A stretch of DNA of 64,000 bases from Hymenobacter aerophilus DSM 13606 (lineage in GTDB: Bacteria; Bacteroidota; Bacteroidia; Cytophagales; Hymenobacteraceae), in NCBI RefSeq assembly GCF_000382225.1, contig NZ_KB907803.1:156050-220049 (forward strand). Reading direction: 5' to 3'. Of the stretch, positions 8,159 to 18,276 are shown piece by piece. Numbering within the stretch: position 1 is the first letter of the stretch; each line of letters opens with the position of its first letter. Under the pieces are notes generated by a model, which saw nothing but the letters and a program-made list of their open reading frames with translations, was not told the DNA's origin and searched no databases. The position numbers and the translations under genes were made by a program.

Positions 8159-11100
8159 ATGGCTGCATCCTCTGCTTCTGCCCCCACTCTTGAAAGCCTG
8201 ACTGCCGAGCTGGCCCAGGAACGCCGCCTGCGGCTGGACGCCGAAAACCAGGCGGCTGGCCTGCGCCGCCACCTGACTTCCACCCAGCGCACCGTCGGGC
8301 GGCTCACCGACAGCATCACGCGCCTGACCCAGAACCTGCGCGTGGCCGTGCTGGTGGCCCACCAGAATGGCACGGTGGCTTTGCTCAACCAGGAACTGTG
8401 CGACCTGTTCGGCATCAGCGAGGTGCTGCCGCTGGCCCAGATCGATGGCCCGGTAGAGCCGTTGCTGGCTCGGATGCTGGCCCGCACGGCCCGGCCCGGG
8501 CTGGTGGGCCAGCGCCTTAACGCGTTGCGCAAAGCCAACCAGCGGGTGCTGGGCCAGGATCTGGAGCTGGCCGACGGCACCATTCTCGAACTTGACTTCG
8601 TGCCCCTCAGCGGCCCCGACGAGCTGGTGGCGGCCGGCTACCTGCTCTCGTTTCGGGATGTGACGCAGGCGCGCCGGGCCGAGCAGTACCTGCATTCGCT
8701 CTCGCGCATTCCGGGCCAGGACCCCAACCTGATTCTGCGCCTGCACGCCGACGGCCGGCTGCTGTACAGCAACCCCGCCGCCGAGGCCCTGCGCCAGGAA
8801 TACCTCAAGCCCGACCAGGAGCCCGAGTTGGCCGGGCAGCTGTACGAGGCCGCCGGCGAGGCCCTGCGCACCCAGGCGCTGGTGCAGCTGGAGGTGGGTT
8901 TTGGCCCGCGCTGCTTTCAGCTGGCCATCACGCCTTTCCCCGAAGACCAGTACGCCAACCTCTACCTCACCGACATCACGCCCCTCAAGGAGGCTGAAAA
9001 GCGGCTGGCCGAGCAGCAGGAGTTCTACGAAACCGTGCTCAACCAGCTGCCCGCCGATGTGGCTGTGTTCGACGCGCAGCACCGCTACCTGTTCGTCAAC
9101 CCGGCAGCCATCCGCAACGACGCACTGCGCCACTGGATTATCGGCCACGACGATTTTGAGTACGCCGCCTACCGCGGGCGCTCCGACGAGCAGCCCCGGC
9201 ACCGCCGCCAGCAGTTCGAGCAGGTGGTGCAGCAGCGCACCACGCTGGCCTGGGAAGAGCACCTGACGGGCCCCGACGGTCCGCGGCTGGCTTTGCGCCA
9301 CATGGCCCCCGTGTTCACGCCCGCCGGCGAGCTGCGCATGGTAATCGGCTACGGCATTGATATTACCGACCGTTACAACGCCGAAAACCTGCTGCGCGAG
9401 CGGGAGGCCGAGCTGCGCGAAAATCAGGCATTTGTGCGGGCCGTGGTCGATACCACGCCCAGCATTATCTGGGCCACCGACGACCGCGCCCGGGTGGTGT
9501 TCAGCAACCGCGCCTTCGGTGAGCTGCTGGAGCTGAGCAACCACCGCGAGAACCCCGAGCCCGGCAGCGCGGCGGCCCAGGAGCTGCAGGCCTTCGTCGA
9601 ATCCGACCAGTACGTGCTGCGCACGGGCCGGGAGCTGGTGCTCGAAAACACCTTCACCATCCAGGACGGCACTACCATCTGGCTGCAGACGGTGAAGCGC
9701 CCGCTGGTGCGGGCCGATGGCAGCCTCAACGTGCTGGGCGTAAGCACCGACATCACGGAGATGAGAAAGGCCCGCCAGACACTGGAGAAAAGCACCAAGC
9801 AGTACCGCGACCTGATGCAGTACTCGCAGGCCCTGATCTGTACCCACGACCTGACGGGCCGGGTTTTGTCGGTGAACCCGGCGGCGGCCCAGCTCGTGGG
9901 CGCCTCGCCCGAAATGCTGGTGGGCCGCTCGCTGCGCGAGGTGCTGTCGCCCGATTTCCACGACCAGCTCGACCAGTACCTGCGCCTGGCCCACGAGCAG
10001 CAGCAGCAGCTCACGGGCCTGCTCACGCTCAGCGGCCCCGATGGCCGGCCCCACCACCTTATTTACGACAACTACCGGGTGGAAGAGCCCGGCGAGGAGC
10101 CCTACGTAATTGCCTACGGCCAGGAAATCACCGAGCGCCTGCTGGCCGAAAAGGAGCTGATCCGGGCCAAGGAAGAGGCCGAAAACACGGCCCAGGCCAA
10201 GCAGAACTTCCTGGCCAACATGAGCCACGAAATCCGCACGCCCATCAACGGCATTCTGGGCATGGCCGGGCTGCTGGCCAAAACGCCGCTCAACGAAACC
10301 CAGCAGGAGCACCTGCGGATACTGCGCAGCTCGGGCCGCCACCTGCTCACCGTCATCAACGACGTGCTGGATGTGGCCAAGATGGAGGCCGGCCAACTGG
10401 AGCTGGAGCAGGTGCCGTTTGATGTCTGCCAGCTCGTGAAAGACGCCGTGCAGAGCCTGGCCTACCGGGCCGAGGAAAAAAGTATTGAGCTGCGCATCCA
10501 GTACCTGTACCTGGCGCACCCGCTGGTCGTCGGCGACCCGGGCCGGCTCAACCAGATTCTGCTCAACCTGCTCAGCAACGCCCTCAAATTCACGCACCAG
10601 GGCTACGTGGAGCTGGGCGGCCGCCTGCTACACGAAACGGCCGAGGCGCTGGCCCTGGAGTTCTGCGTGCGCGACACCGGCATCGGCATTGCGCCCGACA
10701 AGCAGGAAAGCATCTTCGAGAACTTCGCCCAGGCCTACGCCGATATTTCGCGGCGCTTCGGCGGCACGGGCCTGGGCCTCACCATCAGCCGGCGGCTGGT
10801 AGAGCAGCTGGGCGGCCGCATGTGGGTGGAAAGCGCCGACGGGCAGGGCAGCACGTTCTACTTCACCCTCACGCTACCCAAGGCTGCCGCCCTGCCGCCC
10901 GCACCCGCCCCGCGCCCCCTGCCCGACTACGGCCGGCTGCGGGGCCGCCGGGTGCTGCTCGTCGAAGACCACCCCGTCAACCAGCAGCTGGCCTTGCTGA
11001 TGCTGGAGGGCTGGGCCGTGGAGGCCTACGTAGCCTCCGACGGCCCCGAGGCCCTGCAGCAGCTCGAAGCCCGCCTCTACGACGTGGTGCTGATGGACAT

Positions 11101-11740
11101 TCAGATGCCCGGCATGAGCGGCCTCGACGTTACGCACGAGCTGCGCCGCCACCCCGACCCGCACCGCGCCAACACGCCCGTTATTGCCCTCACGGCCAAC
11201 GTTATGCGTTCCGATGATGAGCTTTACCGCGCCGCCGGGCTCGATTACCTGTCGAAGCCGTTCGAGGAGGATGAATTGTTTCATAAGCTCGAAGCCAACC
11301 TGCGGCCCGTGCCGGTGGCCACGCTGGAGGCCCAGCCGCCCCTGCCGCCCGCCGAGCCCTCGCCGCAGGTAGCAGCGCCCGAGCCCGCTGCCCTGTTCGA
11401 CCTGACGCGGCTGCGCGAAACGGCGCACGGCAGCAGCATTTTCATGCAGAAAATCATCGGCTCGTTCCGCACGCACACGCCGCTAGTGGTCAGCCAGCTT
11501 CGCGAAGCTGCCGCCGCCGCCGACTGGCCCGCCGTGGGCGCGCTGGCCCACAAGCTGCGCCCCTCGCTGCTGCTGCTGGGCATTACGAGCCCCGACGACG
11601 CCATTGCGCTGCTCGAACCTCTCTCGCGGCCCGCTACCGCGCCGCTGCCCGCCGCCGATACGCTGCTGGCGGCCACCCGGCTGCTGGCCGACACGCTCAC
11701 CGCCGCCGTAGAGCAGCTCGGCACCGTACGGCTGGAATAA
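8159..11740 (+). CDS. Multi-PAS hybrid sensor histidine kinase with receiver and Hpt domains
   Basis: 1193 residues with no transmembrane segment, so a cytoplasmic sensor. Order: coiled coil (about 8-60); about five PAS units, each ending in the DIT-type PAC signature (FRDVTQARR, YLTDITPLKEA, GYGIDITDRY, GVSTDITEMRK, GQEITERL); HisKA with phospho-acceptor His690 in NMSHEIRTPINGIL; HATPase_c (NLLSNALKFT, DTGIGI, GGTGLGLTIS); receiver with Asp980 in VVLMDIQMPG; and an Hpt domain with His1131 in ALAHKLRPS. A full His-Asp-His relay ending in an Hpt means it must pass phosphate to a separate response regulator. The convergent LytTR regulator next door is the obvious but unproven candidate. Signal unknown. 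Confidence 0.95.
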   Translation: MAASSASAPTLESLTAELAQERRLRLDAENQAAGLRRHLTSTQRTVGRLTDSITRLTQNLRVAVLVAHQNGTVALLNQELCDLFGISEVLPLAQIDGPVEPLLARMLARTARPGLVGQRLNALRKANQRVLGQDLELADGTILELDFVPLSGPDELVAAGYLLSFRDVTQARRAEQYLHSLSRIPGQDPNLILRLHADGRLLYSNPAAEALRQEYLKPDQEPELAGQLYEAAGEALRTQALVQLEVGFGPRCFQLAITPFPEDQYANLYLTDITPLKEAEKRLAEQQEFYETVLNQLPADVAVFDAQHRYLFVNPAAIRNDALRHWIIGHDDFEYAAYRGRSDEQPRHRRQQFEQVVQQRTTLAWEEHLTGPDGPRLALRHMAPVFTPAGELRMVIGYGIDITDRYNAENLLREREAELRENQAFVRAVVDTTPSIIWATDDRARVVFSNRAFGELLELSNHRENPEPGSAAAQELQAFVESDQYVLRTGRELVLENTFTIQDGTTIWLQTVKRPLVRADGSLNVLGVSTDITEMRKARQTLEKSTKQYRDLMQYSQALICTHDLTGRVLSVNPAAAQLVGASPEMLVGRSLREVLSPDFHDQLDQYLRLAHEQQQQLTGLLTLSGPDGRPHHLIYDNYRVEEPGEEPYVIAYGQEITERLLAEKELIRAKEEAENTAQAKQNFLANMSHEIRTPINGILGMAGLLAKTPLNETQQEHLRILRSSGRHLLTVINDVLDVAKMEAGQLELEQVPFDVCQLVKDAVQSLAYRAEEKSIELRIQYLYLAHPLVVGDPGRLNQILLNLLSNALKFTHQGYVELGGRLLHETAEALALEFCVRDTGIGIAPDKQESIFENFAQAYADISRRFGGTGLGLTISRRLVEQLGGRMWVESADGQGSTFYFTLTLPKAAALPPAPAPRPLPDYGRLRGRRVLLVEDHPVNQQLALLMLEGWAVEAYVASDGPEALQQLEARLYDVVLMDIQMPGMSGLDVTHELRRHPDPHRANTPVIALTANVMRSDDELYRAAGLDYLSKPFEEDELFHKLEANLRPVPVATLEAQPPLPPAEPSPQVAAPEPAALFDLTRLRETAHGSSIFMQKIIGSFRTHTPLVVSQLREAAAAADWPAVGALAHKLRPSLLLLGITSPDDAIALLEPLSRPATAPLPAADTLLAATRLLADTLTAAVEQLGTVRLE

Positions 11741-11868
11741 GGTGAGATGGTGAGGTGGTGATTTGGTGAGTTTGATGTTCGAGGGCCCTGATTGCGCCAT
11801 TTGCGCCGGTAGGACTTTCGAACATCAAACTCACCATTTCACCACCTTACCATCTCACCAAATCACCT
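11741..11868. repeat. Large inverted repeat between convergent kinase and regulator genes
   Basis: Left arm has GGTGAGATGGTGAGGTGGTG and GTTTGATGTTCGA; right arm begins TCGAACATCAAACTCACC and continues CATCTCACCAAATCACC. The arms are about 42-50 bases long with a 35-base centre. A half copy of the same unit sits at 59949-59990. Confidence 0.8.
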
Positions 11869-11869
11869 C

Positions 11870-12601
11870 TCAGATCCGGTTCAGCTTGCTGAAAAAGGCC
11901 TCCTGGTAGGACTTGCCGATGGGCACGTGCTGGCCGCCGGGCACCACGGCCGCCCCGTCTTCGATGGCCTCGATGCGCTTGAGGTTGATGATGTAGGAGC
12001 GGTGCACGCGCACGAAATGCTCGAACGGCAGGCGCGCATCCAACGACTTCATGGTGGTGTACACAATGTATTTCTGCTTCTCGGTTACGATAACCACGTA
12101 ATCGGACAGCGCCTCGATGTAGAGCACCTCATCGAAGTTGATGCGCACCATTTTGCTGTTCACCTTCACGAACAGGTCGTTGTCGGGGGGCGCGGGGGCG
12201 GCAGTGGGGGCGGGGGCAGCGGCGGCCATTGGGGTTTCGTGCTGGAGCAGGGCCCGCTGCACGGCCCGGCTGAAGCGGGCGTAGTCGAAGGGCTTCACCA
12301 GGTAATCGGTCACGCGCAGGTCGAAGGCATCGACGGCAAAATCTTCGTGGGCCGTGGTGAGGATGACGATGGGCGGGTCGGGCAGGATGCGCAACAGGTC
12401 GAGGCCGTTGAGCTGGGGCATCTGCACGTCCAGAAACAGCACATCGACGCGGTTGCCGGCCCGGAAATACTCCAGGCCCTGCAGCGCGTCATCCAGCGAA
12501 GAGACGAGCGGCAGCGAGCCGGTAAGCGAAATGTAATGTTCCAGCGTCAGCCGGTTTATCTCCTCATCATCAATAATAGCACAGGTAAGCAGCTTGGACA
12601 T
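11870..12601 (-). CDS. LytTR-family response regulator
   Basis: 243 residues from the ATG at 12601. Receiver domain, residues 1-120: acidic pair in CAIIDDEEINRLTLE, acceptor Asp in DVLFLDVQMPQLNG, VILTTAH and the lysine in DYLVKPFDYARF. An Ala/Pro linker (about 135-150) leads to a LytTR DNA-binding domain (FVKVNSKMVRINFDEVLYIE, YVVIVTEKQKYIVYTTMKSL, FVRVHRSYIINL). LytTR regulators bind paired short sites upstream of target promoters. Convergent with the Hpt-ending hybrid kinase, a plausible phosphodonor. Confidence 0.95.
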   Translation of the reverse strand: MSKLLTCAIIDDEEINRLTLEHYISLTGSLPLVSSLDDALQGLEYFRAGNRVDVLFLDVQMPQLNGLDLLRILPDPPIVILTTAHEDFAVDAFDLRVTDYLVKPFDYARFSRAVQRALLQHETPMAAAAPAPTAAPAPPDNDLFVKVNSKMVRINFDEVLYIEALSDYVVIVTEKQKYIVYTTMKSLDARLPFEHFVRVHRSYIINLKRIEAIEDGAAVVPGGQHVPIGKSYQEAFFSKLNRI

Positions 12602-12748
12602 GCGAGGGTGGGTAAAATGAAGCGGCCAGGGAGGTGCCGCACCTGCACCTCCAAAAGTGCGCCAGAAAGGCACTTGCCGGGAAATGCAGCGGACTGGCTA
12701 AGCTAACCTTTTTGCCCGTATCTGGCAACCCTAAGCCGCTGATAGTGT

Positions 12749-14131
12749 TCAGCTGCGGCGGGCCATTTCGGCCGCTACCAGCGCCTGCACTTCGGGCCGC
12801 TCGTAGTCGACTTCGGCCTGAATGTGGGGCATCAGACGCTGCATTACCTGCTCCTGGGCCTGGCCGTTGGCTAGGGCTTCGGCGTAGGGCAGCTGCGAAA
12901 AGGTTACCTGCGAGTACAGCGGCAGCCACTGCTGTGGGTACTGGGCGGCCAGCTTGCCTTCAATCTTTTTCTGGAGCAGGAAGCGCGGGTCGGCTACCCG
13001 GTCGCGCATTTCATAGAAGTTGTACACGGCCAGATCGGCCATGGCATCGGTGTTGGGCTTGCGCGTGGTTTCGAAGGCCCGCATGATGCGCGGCCAGTCG
13101 GCGCCGTGCTCCTCGAGCAGCTCGGCCAGCGCGGCGCAATCCTCGAAGCCTGAGTTCATGCCCTGGCCATAGAAGGGCACAATGGCGTGCGAAGCGTCGC
13201 CGAGCAGCAGCACGTCGTCGGCGTGGCTCCACGGAAAGCAGCGCACCGTTACGAGCGAACTGGTGGGGTTGGCGAAAAACTCGGTTTCCAGGTCGGGCAT
13301 CAGCGGCAGCGCGTCGGCAAAATGCTCGGCGAAAAACGTGCGCACCTGGGCCGGCGTCTGCAGGGCGGCAAACGAGGCGGCGCCTTCATAAGGGAAAAAC
13401 AGCGTGCAGTTGAACGAGCCGTCGAGGTTGGGCAGCGCAATCATCATGTACTGGCCGCGGGGCCAGATGTGCAGCGCGTGCTTCTCGATGGGCCAGCTGC
13501 CGTCGGGCGCCGCGGCAATGGTCAGCTCCTTGTAGCCGTAGTCGAGGTACTGCTGCGAGTAGTTGAAGCGGTCGGTGCGCTGCATGGCCCCGCGCACGGC
13601 CGAGTAGGCCCCGTCGGCCCCGAACAGGCGCTGAAACGGTTGCGTGCGCGACTCGCCGGTGGTTTCGTCGCGCATTTCCAGCTGGCGCCGGCGCAAATCC
13701 ACGCGCTGGCAGTGCTGGTCGAACTGCACCCGGATGCCGGGCTGCTGCTCCACCAGATCCAGCATGCGCCGGTTCAGGCCCGCCCTGGATACCGAGTAGA
13801 TGGCCTGCCCGTCGCGGCCGTAGGGCTGAAACGTGAGCTCCCCGTCCACGCCGTGCATCATGCGGCCGCGCATGGCAATGGCCACCTCGCGCACGGCCTC
13901 GGCAATGCCCACGCCCTCCAGCGCCCGCCAGCCCCGGTCGGAAAGGGCCAGGTTGATGGAGCGCGCCTCTACTTTCACGTCGCCCCGCAGGTCGGGCCGG
14001 CGCTCAAATAGCTCGACCGTGTGGCCGTGCCGGGCCAGGTACAGCGCCAGCAGGCAGCCCACCAGCCCCGCGCCCATCACGGTAAGGGTTTCGGCGGGCG
14101 GCGGCAGGGTGGCGGGGGAAGAAGTCAGCAT
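12749..14131 (-). CDS. kmo: Kynurenine 3-monooxygenase
   Basis: 460 residues from the ATG at 14131. FAD-dependent hydroxylase: Rossmann motif GAGLVGCLLALYLARHG near residue 20, FERRPDLRG, SINLALSDRGWRALEGVG, and the second FAD motif LLGDASHAIVPFYGQGMNSG. The stretch INLALS is typical of KMO rather than other flavin hydroxylases. It converts kynurenine to 3-hydroxykynurenine. With kynureninase (19127) and 3-hydroxyanthranilate dioxygenase (20491), both on the same strand, it makes quinolinate for NAD. Unlike many eukaryotic KMO proteins it has no clear C-terminal membrane anchor. A TACCTTCG box lies 38 bases upstream. Confidence 0.92.
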   Translation of the reverse strand: MLTSSPATLPPPAETLTVMGAGLVGCLLALYLARHGHTVELFERRPDLRGDVKVEARSINLALSDRGWRALEGVGIAEAVREVAIAMRGRMMHGVDGELTFQPYGRDGQAIYSVSRAGLNRRMLDLVEQQPGIRVQFDQHCQRVDLRRRQLEMRDETTGESRTQPFQRLFGADGAYSAVRGAMQRTDRFNYSQQYLDYGYKELTIAAAPDGSWPIEKHALHIWPRGQYMMIALPNLDGSFNCTLFFPYEGAASFAALQTPAQVRTFFAEHFADALPLMPDLETEFFANPTSSLVTVRCFPWSHADDVLLLGDASHAIVPFYGQGMNSGFEDCAALAELLEEHGADWPRIMRAFETTRKPNTDAMADLAVYNFYEMRDRVADPRFLLQKKIEGKLAAQYPQQWLPLYSQVTFSQLPYAEALANGQAQEQVMQRLMPHIQAEVDYERPEVQALVAAEMARRS

Positions 14132-14168
14132 CGGAGAAACAGTAGGCGGGAAAAGCGAAACAAGACCC

Positions 14169-14176
14169 CGAAGGTA
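14169..14176 (-). promoter_or_regulatory. Putative -7 box for kmo (TACCTTCG)
   Basis: TAnnTTCG variant on the complement, 37 bases before the kmo ATG at 14131. It supports that start over longer in-frame extensions. Confidence 0.4.
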
Positions 14177-14350
14177 CTCGATTGCGCCGGGATGCGGCCG
14201 CCAGACCGGCGCTGCCGCACGTGTTGGCCGAGCTATTCCGGGTGTTGAGCGAGAAAGTTCCGCCGCGCGGCTTTTTTTGAAATCCTGACGCCTGCTTCTC
14301 CCCGTACTTTGCATTATAAATTGATTCGGTTACCCTATTGTTGAGCTCCA

Positions 14351-14614
14351 ATGCTACATGCTCCTGCTTTCCTCTTATACGATATAGCCTCCAAATTTGC
14401 GCGGCAGCGGCGGGCCCGTCAGCGCCAGCGCCTCATGCGCCTCACGCTAGTGTACAATCCGGCCCAGCAGACCGCCCGGACGCGGTTCCAGGCCTCTTTC
14501 CCCGAAGCCGAAAAGGCCCAGGCCGGCACCGGCACAGTAGTGCGAATCGGCGGTTACGTGGTTGGCGACGAACATTGCCCGTTGTTGTACGGCCCCACCA
14601 ACATGCGCTACTGA
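14351..14614 (+). CDS. Small hypothetical protein
   Basis: 87 residues. The first 30 are basic (FARQRRARQRQRLMRL). The second half is TLVYNPAQQTARTRFQASF, then RIGGYVVGDEHCPLLYGPTNM. No signal peptide or known family. A TACTTTG-like box lies about 40 bases upstream (near 14304) and codon use is like its neighbours. It may be a real small gene between divergent kmo and the receptor pseudogene, but no homology supports it. Confidence 0.4.
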   Translation: MLHAPAFLLYDIASKFARQRRARQRQRLMRLTLVYNPAQQTARTRFQASFPEAEKAQAGTGTVVRIGGYVVGDEHCPLLYGPTNMRY

Positions 14615-14742
14615 TTTGGGCCGCCGGAACCCTGTTCACCCCGTAATCACGCACGTGCTTTCCCGCCTGAATACTACTTTAGAAAAGTTCCAATCCTATA
14701 GTCATCAATGACTTGAAAGTAGGATATGCGGCATGCATACTA

Positions 14743-14750
14743 TACTTTTG
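14743..14750 (+). promoter_or_regulatory. -7 promoter box (TACTTTTG) for the TonB receptor
   Basis: Exact TAnnTTTG, 48 bases before the ATG at 14799. A terminator-like hairpin starts two bases later. Confidence 0.55.
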
Positions 14751-14751
14751 C

Positions 14752-14779
14752 ACCCCCTTCTGAACGGAGGGGGTTTTTT
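14752..14779 (+). terminator. Terminator-like hairpin in the receptor leader
   Basis: ACCCCCTTC, loop TGAAC, GGAGGGGGT, then TTTTTTG. It is a well-formed intrinsic terminator placed between a -7 box and a start codon, so it may attenuate the receptor gene or insulate it from upstream transcription. Confidence 0.55.
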
Positions 14780-14798
14780 GTTTTTTGTACTTCTTCGT

Positions 14799-17489
14799 AT
14801 GCGTAACCCTTACTCATTTCTTTTACTGGTGCTGCTTCTGCTGGGCCAGGGCCTGCGTGCCCGGGCACAGGAGGCCACCGTGGGCGGCACCGTGCTCACC
14901 AACGAGGGCCAGCCGCTGCCCGGCGCCACCATCTTCATTCAGGGCACCTTTATCGGCACGAGCACCGGCCGCGACGGCAACTTCACGCTGAAAGCTGACT
15001 TCGGCGGCGGGCCCGTAACGCTGGCCGTGTCGTTTGTGGGCTACGTGACCCGCGAGGTGCTGCTCAGCCAGCCCGACAACGCCATCCGGGTGGAGCTCAA
15101 GCCCAACCCCATCCAAACCACCGAGGTGATTGCCTCGGCCTCGCGCAAGGAGGAGAACATTCTGCAGGCGCCCGTAACGGTAGAGAAAGTAACCTCGCAG
15201 CAGGTGCTGCAGCTGCCGCCGCCCGATGTGCAGGTGGGCCTCAACCAGTTCAAAGGCATCGATGTGAACGGCACGAGCATGCTGATGAATTCGCTCAGCA
15301 CCCGGGGCTTCAACTCGCCCAAATCCGAGCGCCTGATCCAGCTTACCGACTACTTCGACACCCAGTCGCCTTCGCTCAACATTAACTCGGGCAACCTGCA
15401 GGGCCAGCCCGAAATTGATATTGAAAGCATCGAAATCATCCACGGTCCGGCCTCAGCGCTGTACGGCGCCAACGCCTTCAACGGCGTGCTGCTCCAGAAC
15501 TCGAAAGACCCCTTCGTAACCGAGGGCCTGACGCTGCGCGTGCGCGGCGGCAGCCGCAGCCTCTTTGATGGGCAGCTGCGTTACGCCCAGCGCATCGGCC
15601 AGAAGTTTGCCTTCAAGATTACGGGCGCTTATCTGACGGCCAACGACTGGCTGGCCGACGACTACTCGGCCACCGACCGGCGGGTGGAGGGCCGCAACAA
15701 CGAGCAGGGCTCGGCGCTGGGCTACGAGGCCGTGAACCGCTACGGCGACGTGGCCTTCACGGTGCCGGCTTCGTACCCGATTGCCGATCTGCGGGGCAAA
15801 ACGCTGTTTATGCCCGGCTTCACCGAAAAAACGCTGGTCGGAAGCGACGACCAGGCCCGGTCGCTGAAGGTGCTGCCGTCGGTTTCGTACCTGCTCACCA
15901 GCTCGATTAAGCTAACGGCCGGCGCCAGCTACAGCGGGGCACGGCCAGCTACCAGAGCTCCAGCCGCTACCGGCTCAAGAACTTCGGTTTCAACCAGTAC
16001 CACGGCGAAATCAAGGGTAGCCGTTGGTTTTTGCGGGGCCAGTCGGTGCAGGACTTCGGCAAAAATTCGTACGATCTGAACCTGCTGGGCTCGTTTATTC
16101 AGAACGCGCCCATTGCCACCGGGGCCGGCACCACCTACGCCCAGCGCTATTTTGGGGCTTACCTGAACGAGTACGGCGTGTCGCGCGCCAAAGGCCAGAG
16201 CGACGAGCAGGCCCAGCAGTCGGCCCTGGCGCTGGTCAGCCAGGGCCCGTACCAGCTCGACCCCAACTCGGCCGATTTCCGCAACCTGCGCAGCCAGATC
16301 ATCGGCAACGCCACGCCCGGCCGCGGCGCCCGGCTCAACCCCAGCTCGCTGCTCAACGAGGGCAACGCCCAGTACAACTTCCGGCTAGCCGAAACGGCCG
16401 ACCTGATTGTGGGCGCCGCCTACCGCAAGTTCCGGCTGGGCTCGGGCGGCAACCTGTTCAGCGACACCGAAGACCGGGTGCAGAACCACGAGCTCGGCGG
16501 CTACGCCCAGCTGACCAAAAAGTGGCTTGATGAGCGCGTGAAAGTGGCGCTGGCAGGCCGGGTCGATGATTTCAAGAACTTCAAGCCGGCCTTCTCGCCG
16601 CGGGCTTCGGTGGTGTACTCGGTGGGCGATGCGCGCCAGCATAACTTCCGCGCCAGCTTCGGCCGCGCCTTCCGCTCGCCCACCCAGCTCGACCAGTACA
16701 TTCAGCTCGATGTGAAGCAGGTGTTGCTGCTGGGCAACGTGGGCAACGGCTTCCAGGGCTACCGCATTACCAACGGCCGGCCCGGCGAAGAACTGGATGT
16801 GGCCACCCTGAAGCTGGAGCGCCTGAGCTCGTACGAAGTAGGCTACAAAGGCGCCCTGACCGACCAGCTGGCCTTCGATGTGAACTACTACCGCAACTAC
16901 TACAACGACTTCATCGGGGCCGTGCGCTTTATCGGCAACCGCGACGGCAGCCGCCCCACCGGCCCGCAGCTGGCGGCCGAGGCCGCGCGCACCACGCCCG
17001 AGTCGCCCTTCCAGGAGGCTACTTCGCCTACCCGCGTGCTGCAGGTCTGGACCAATGCCAACCAGGAAGTGCGAACTCAGGGTGCGGCCGTCAGCCTGAC
17101 CTATGCCTTCGCGCCCTTCCTGAAAGTGGCCGCCAACTACACGCTCAACGTGCAGGACCGCACCGATGTGTCGGACGCCGACTTTCAGACCTATTTCAAT
17201 ACGCCCAAGCACAAGTACAACGTGGGCGCCAGCGGCACCGCCCTCACCCACCTGAGCTACGCGCTGAACTACCGCTGGGCCCAGGGCCACGAGTACGGCA
17301 CGCCCTTCGCCGTGGGCCAGCTCGCCGACTACAGCGTAACCGACGCTTACGTAGGCTAACTTCGCCAAAATGGGCCTCACGCTGCAGGGCGGCGGTTCCA
17401 ACGTCTTCAACAGCCACAACATTCAGGTATACGGCGGCCCGCAAATCGGCCGCCTGCTCTACCTGGGCCTGCAGCTGGATGTGAAGTAG
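14799..17489 (+). pseudogene. TonB-dependent receptor broken by two frameshifts
   Basis: Intact, it would be about 897 residues. Signal peptide MRNPYSFLLLVLLLLGQGLR ending ARAQ; a carboxypeptidase-regulatory-like domain (VGGTVLTNEGQPLPGATIFI, about 25-110); a plug (VEKVTSQQVLQ, IEIIHGPASALYGANAFNGV); then a barrel. The frame breaks near 15936-15940, in a G-run (AGCGGGGCAC), and continues one frame over as GTASYQSSSRYRLKNFGF. It breaks again at 17357, where GTAGGC is followed by a stop, and continues as NFAKMGLTLQGGGSNVFN to the stop at 17487-17489. The second break restores the original frame. Either a decayed gene or two sequence errors; the middle 1.4 kb is otherwise well kept. Confidence 0.8.
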
Positions 17490-17656
17490 AAGTGAGAGCT
17501 TAGAATTTAGAACTTAGAGCTTAGACGAACGTCATTCAGAGCGAAGCGAAGAATCTCGCGTGAGGCCGTTGGGAACTACCCTAACGGTTCGCACGCGAGA
17601 TTCTTCGCTTCGCTCTGAATGACGTTTGTCTAAGCTCTAAGTTCTAAGCTCTCACT
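17490..17656. repeat. Nested palindromic repeat, TCATTC core
   Basis: Outer arms GAGAGCTTAGAATTTAGAAC... against ...GTTCTAAGCTCTCAC; core arms CGTCATTCAGAGCGAAGCGA... (17529-17562) against ...TTCGCTCTGAATGACG (17592-17623). Total arm length is about 70 bases and nearly perfect. It sits just after the receptor pseudogene, before the convergent AlkB-like gene. Confidence 0.85.
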
Positions 17657-17663
17657 TCACTCC

Positions 17664-18254
17664 TCACTCCCCCACCAGGCGGAAGGTGAGGTTGAGGCGG
17701 GGGCCGACGGGGCGGACGGTTTTGGGCAGTGCGTGCAGCCAGTTCTGCTGGGTTTCGCCGCGCATCACCAGCAGGCTGCCGGCCGGCAGGGGCAGGCTCA
17801 GGGCCTGCGCGGGCACGCCGGGGCGGGGCTTGAGGCGGAAAGTGCGGGTGGCGCCCAGCGTGAGCGAGGCAATGACGGGCGCCGGGCCCAGCTCGGGCTC
17901 GTCGTCGGCGTGGTAGCCCATGCTGTCCTGGCCCGAGCGGTAGAGGTTGAGCAGCACGCTGTTGAAGCGGGCGCCGGTAGCGGCTTCGAGCTGCGCCCGC
18001 AAATGCTGCAGCGCCGGCAGCCAGGGCAGCGGCTCCAGGTGCAGGCCCGAGTAGCGGTAAGTCGCGTTGGGGTCGCCGTACCAGGCCGTCAGGCGGGGCT
18101 GCATCACTTCGCGGCCGAACAGCTTTATTGGCTCCTGCCGCCAGGCCACGGTGGCCGTCAGCTCGGCGAGCAAAGCCGCCGCTTCGGCCGGAGCCAGGAA
18201 GTGGACGTCGAGCAGCACTTCGGCGTCGGGCAGGGACAGGGGGCGCAGGGGCAT
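17664..18254 (-). CDS. AlkB-like 2-oxoglutarate/Fe(II) dioxygenase
   Basis: 196 residues. The iron ligands fit AlkB: MGYHADDEPELG gives the HxD pair, the distal His is in NWLHALPK, and the 2-oxoglutarate arginines are in PRLNLTFRL. The nucleotide-flip region RYSGLHLEPLPWLP and FNSVLLNLYRSGQDS are standard for the ALKBH2/3-like subgroup. Members reverse methyl damage on DNA or RNA bases. The length matches the short bacterial AlkB form. It lies 22 bases after the membrane protein gene on the same strand, possibly in one operon. Confidence 0.88.
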   Translation of the reverse strand: MPLRPLSLPDAEVLLDVHFLAPAEAAALLAELTATVAWRQEPIKLFGREVMQPRLTAWYGDPNATYRYSGLHLEPLPWLPALQHLRAQLEAATGARFNSVLLNLYRSGQDSMGYHADDEPELGPAPVIASLTLGATRTFRLKPRPGVPAQALSLPLPAGSLLVMRGETQQNWLHALPKTVRPVGPRLNLTFRLVGE

Positions 18255-18276
18255 AAGCGGAGGAGTTGCGGGCCCG

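Noticed and set aside
7955..10597. 880-codon open frame opposite the hybrid kinase
   Set aside because: Antisense of conserved PAS and kinase domains; composition is typical of a shadow frame and it has no known domain.
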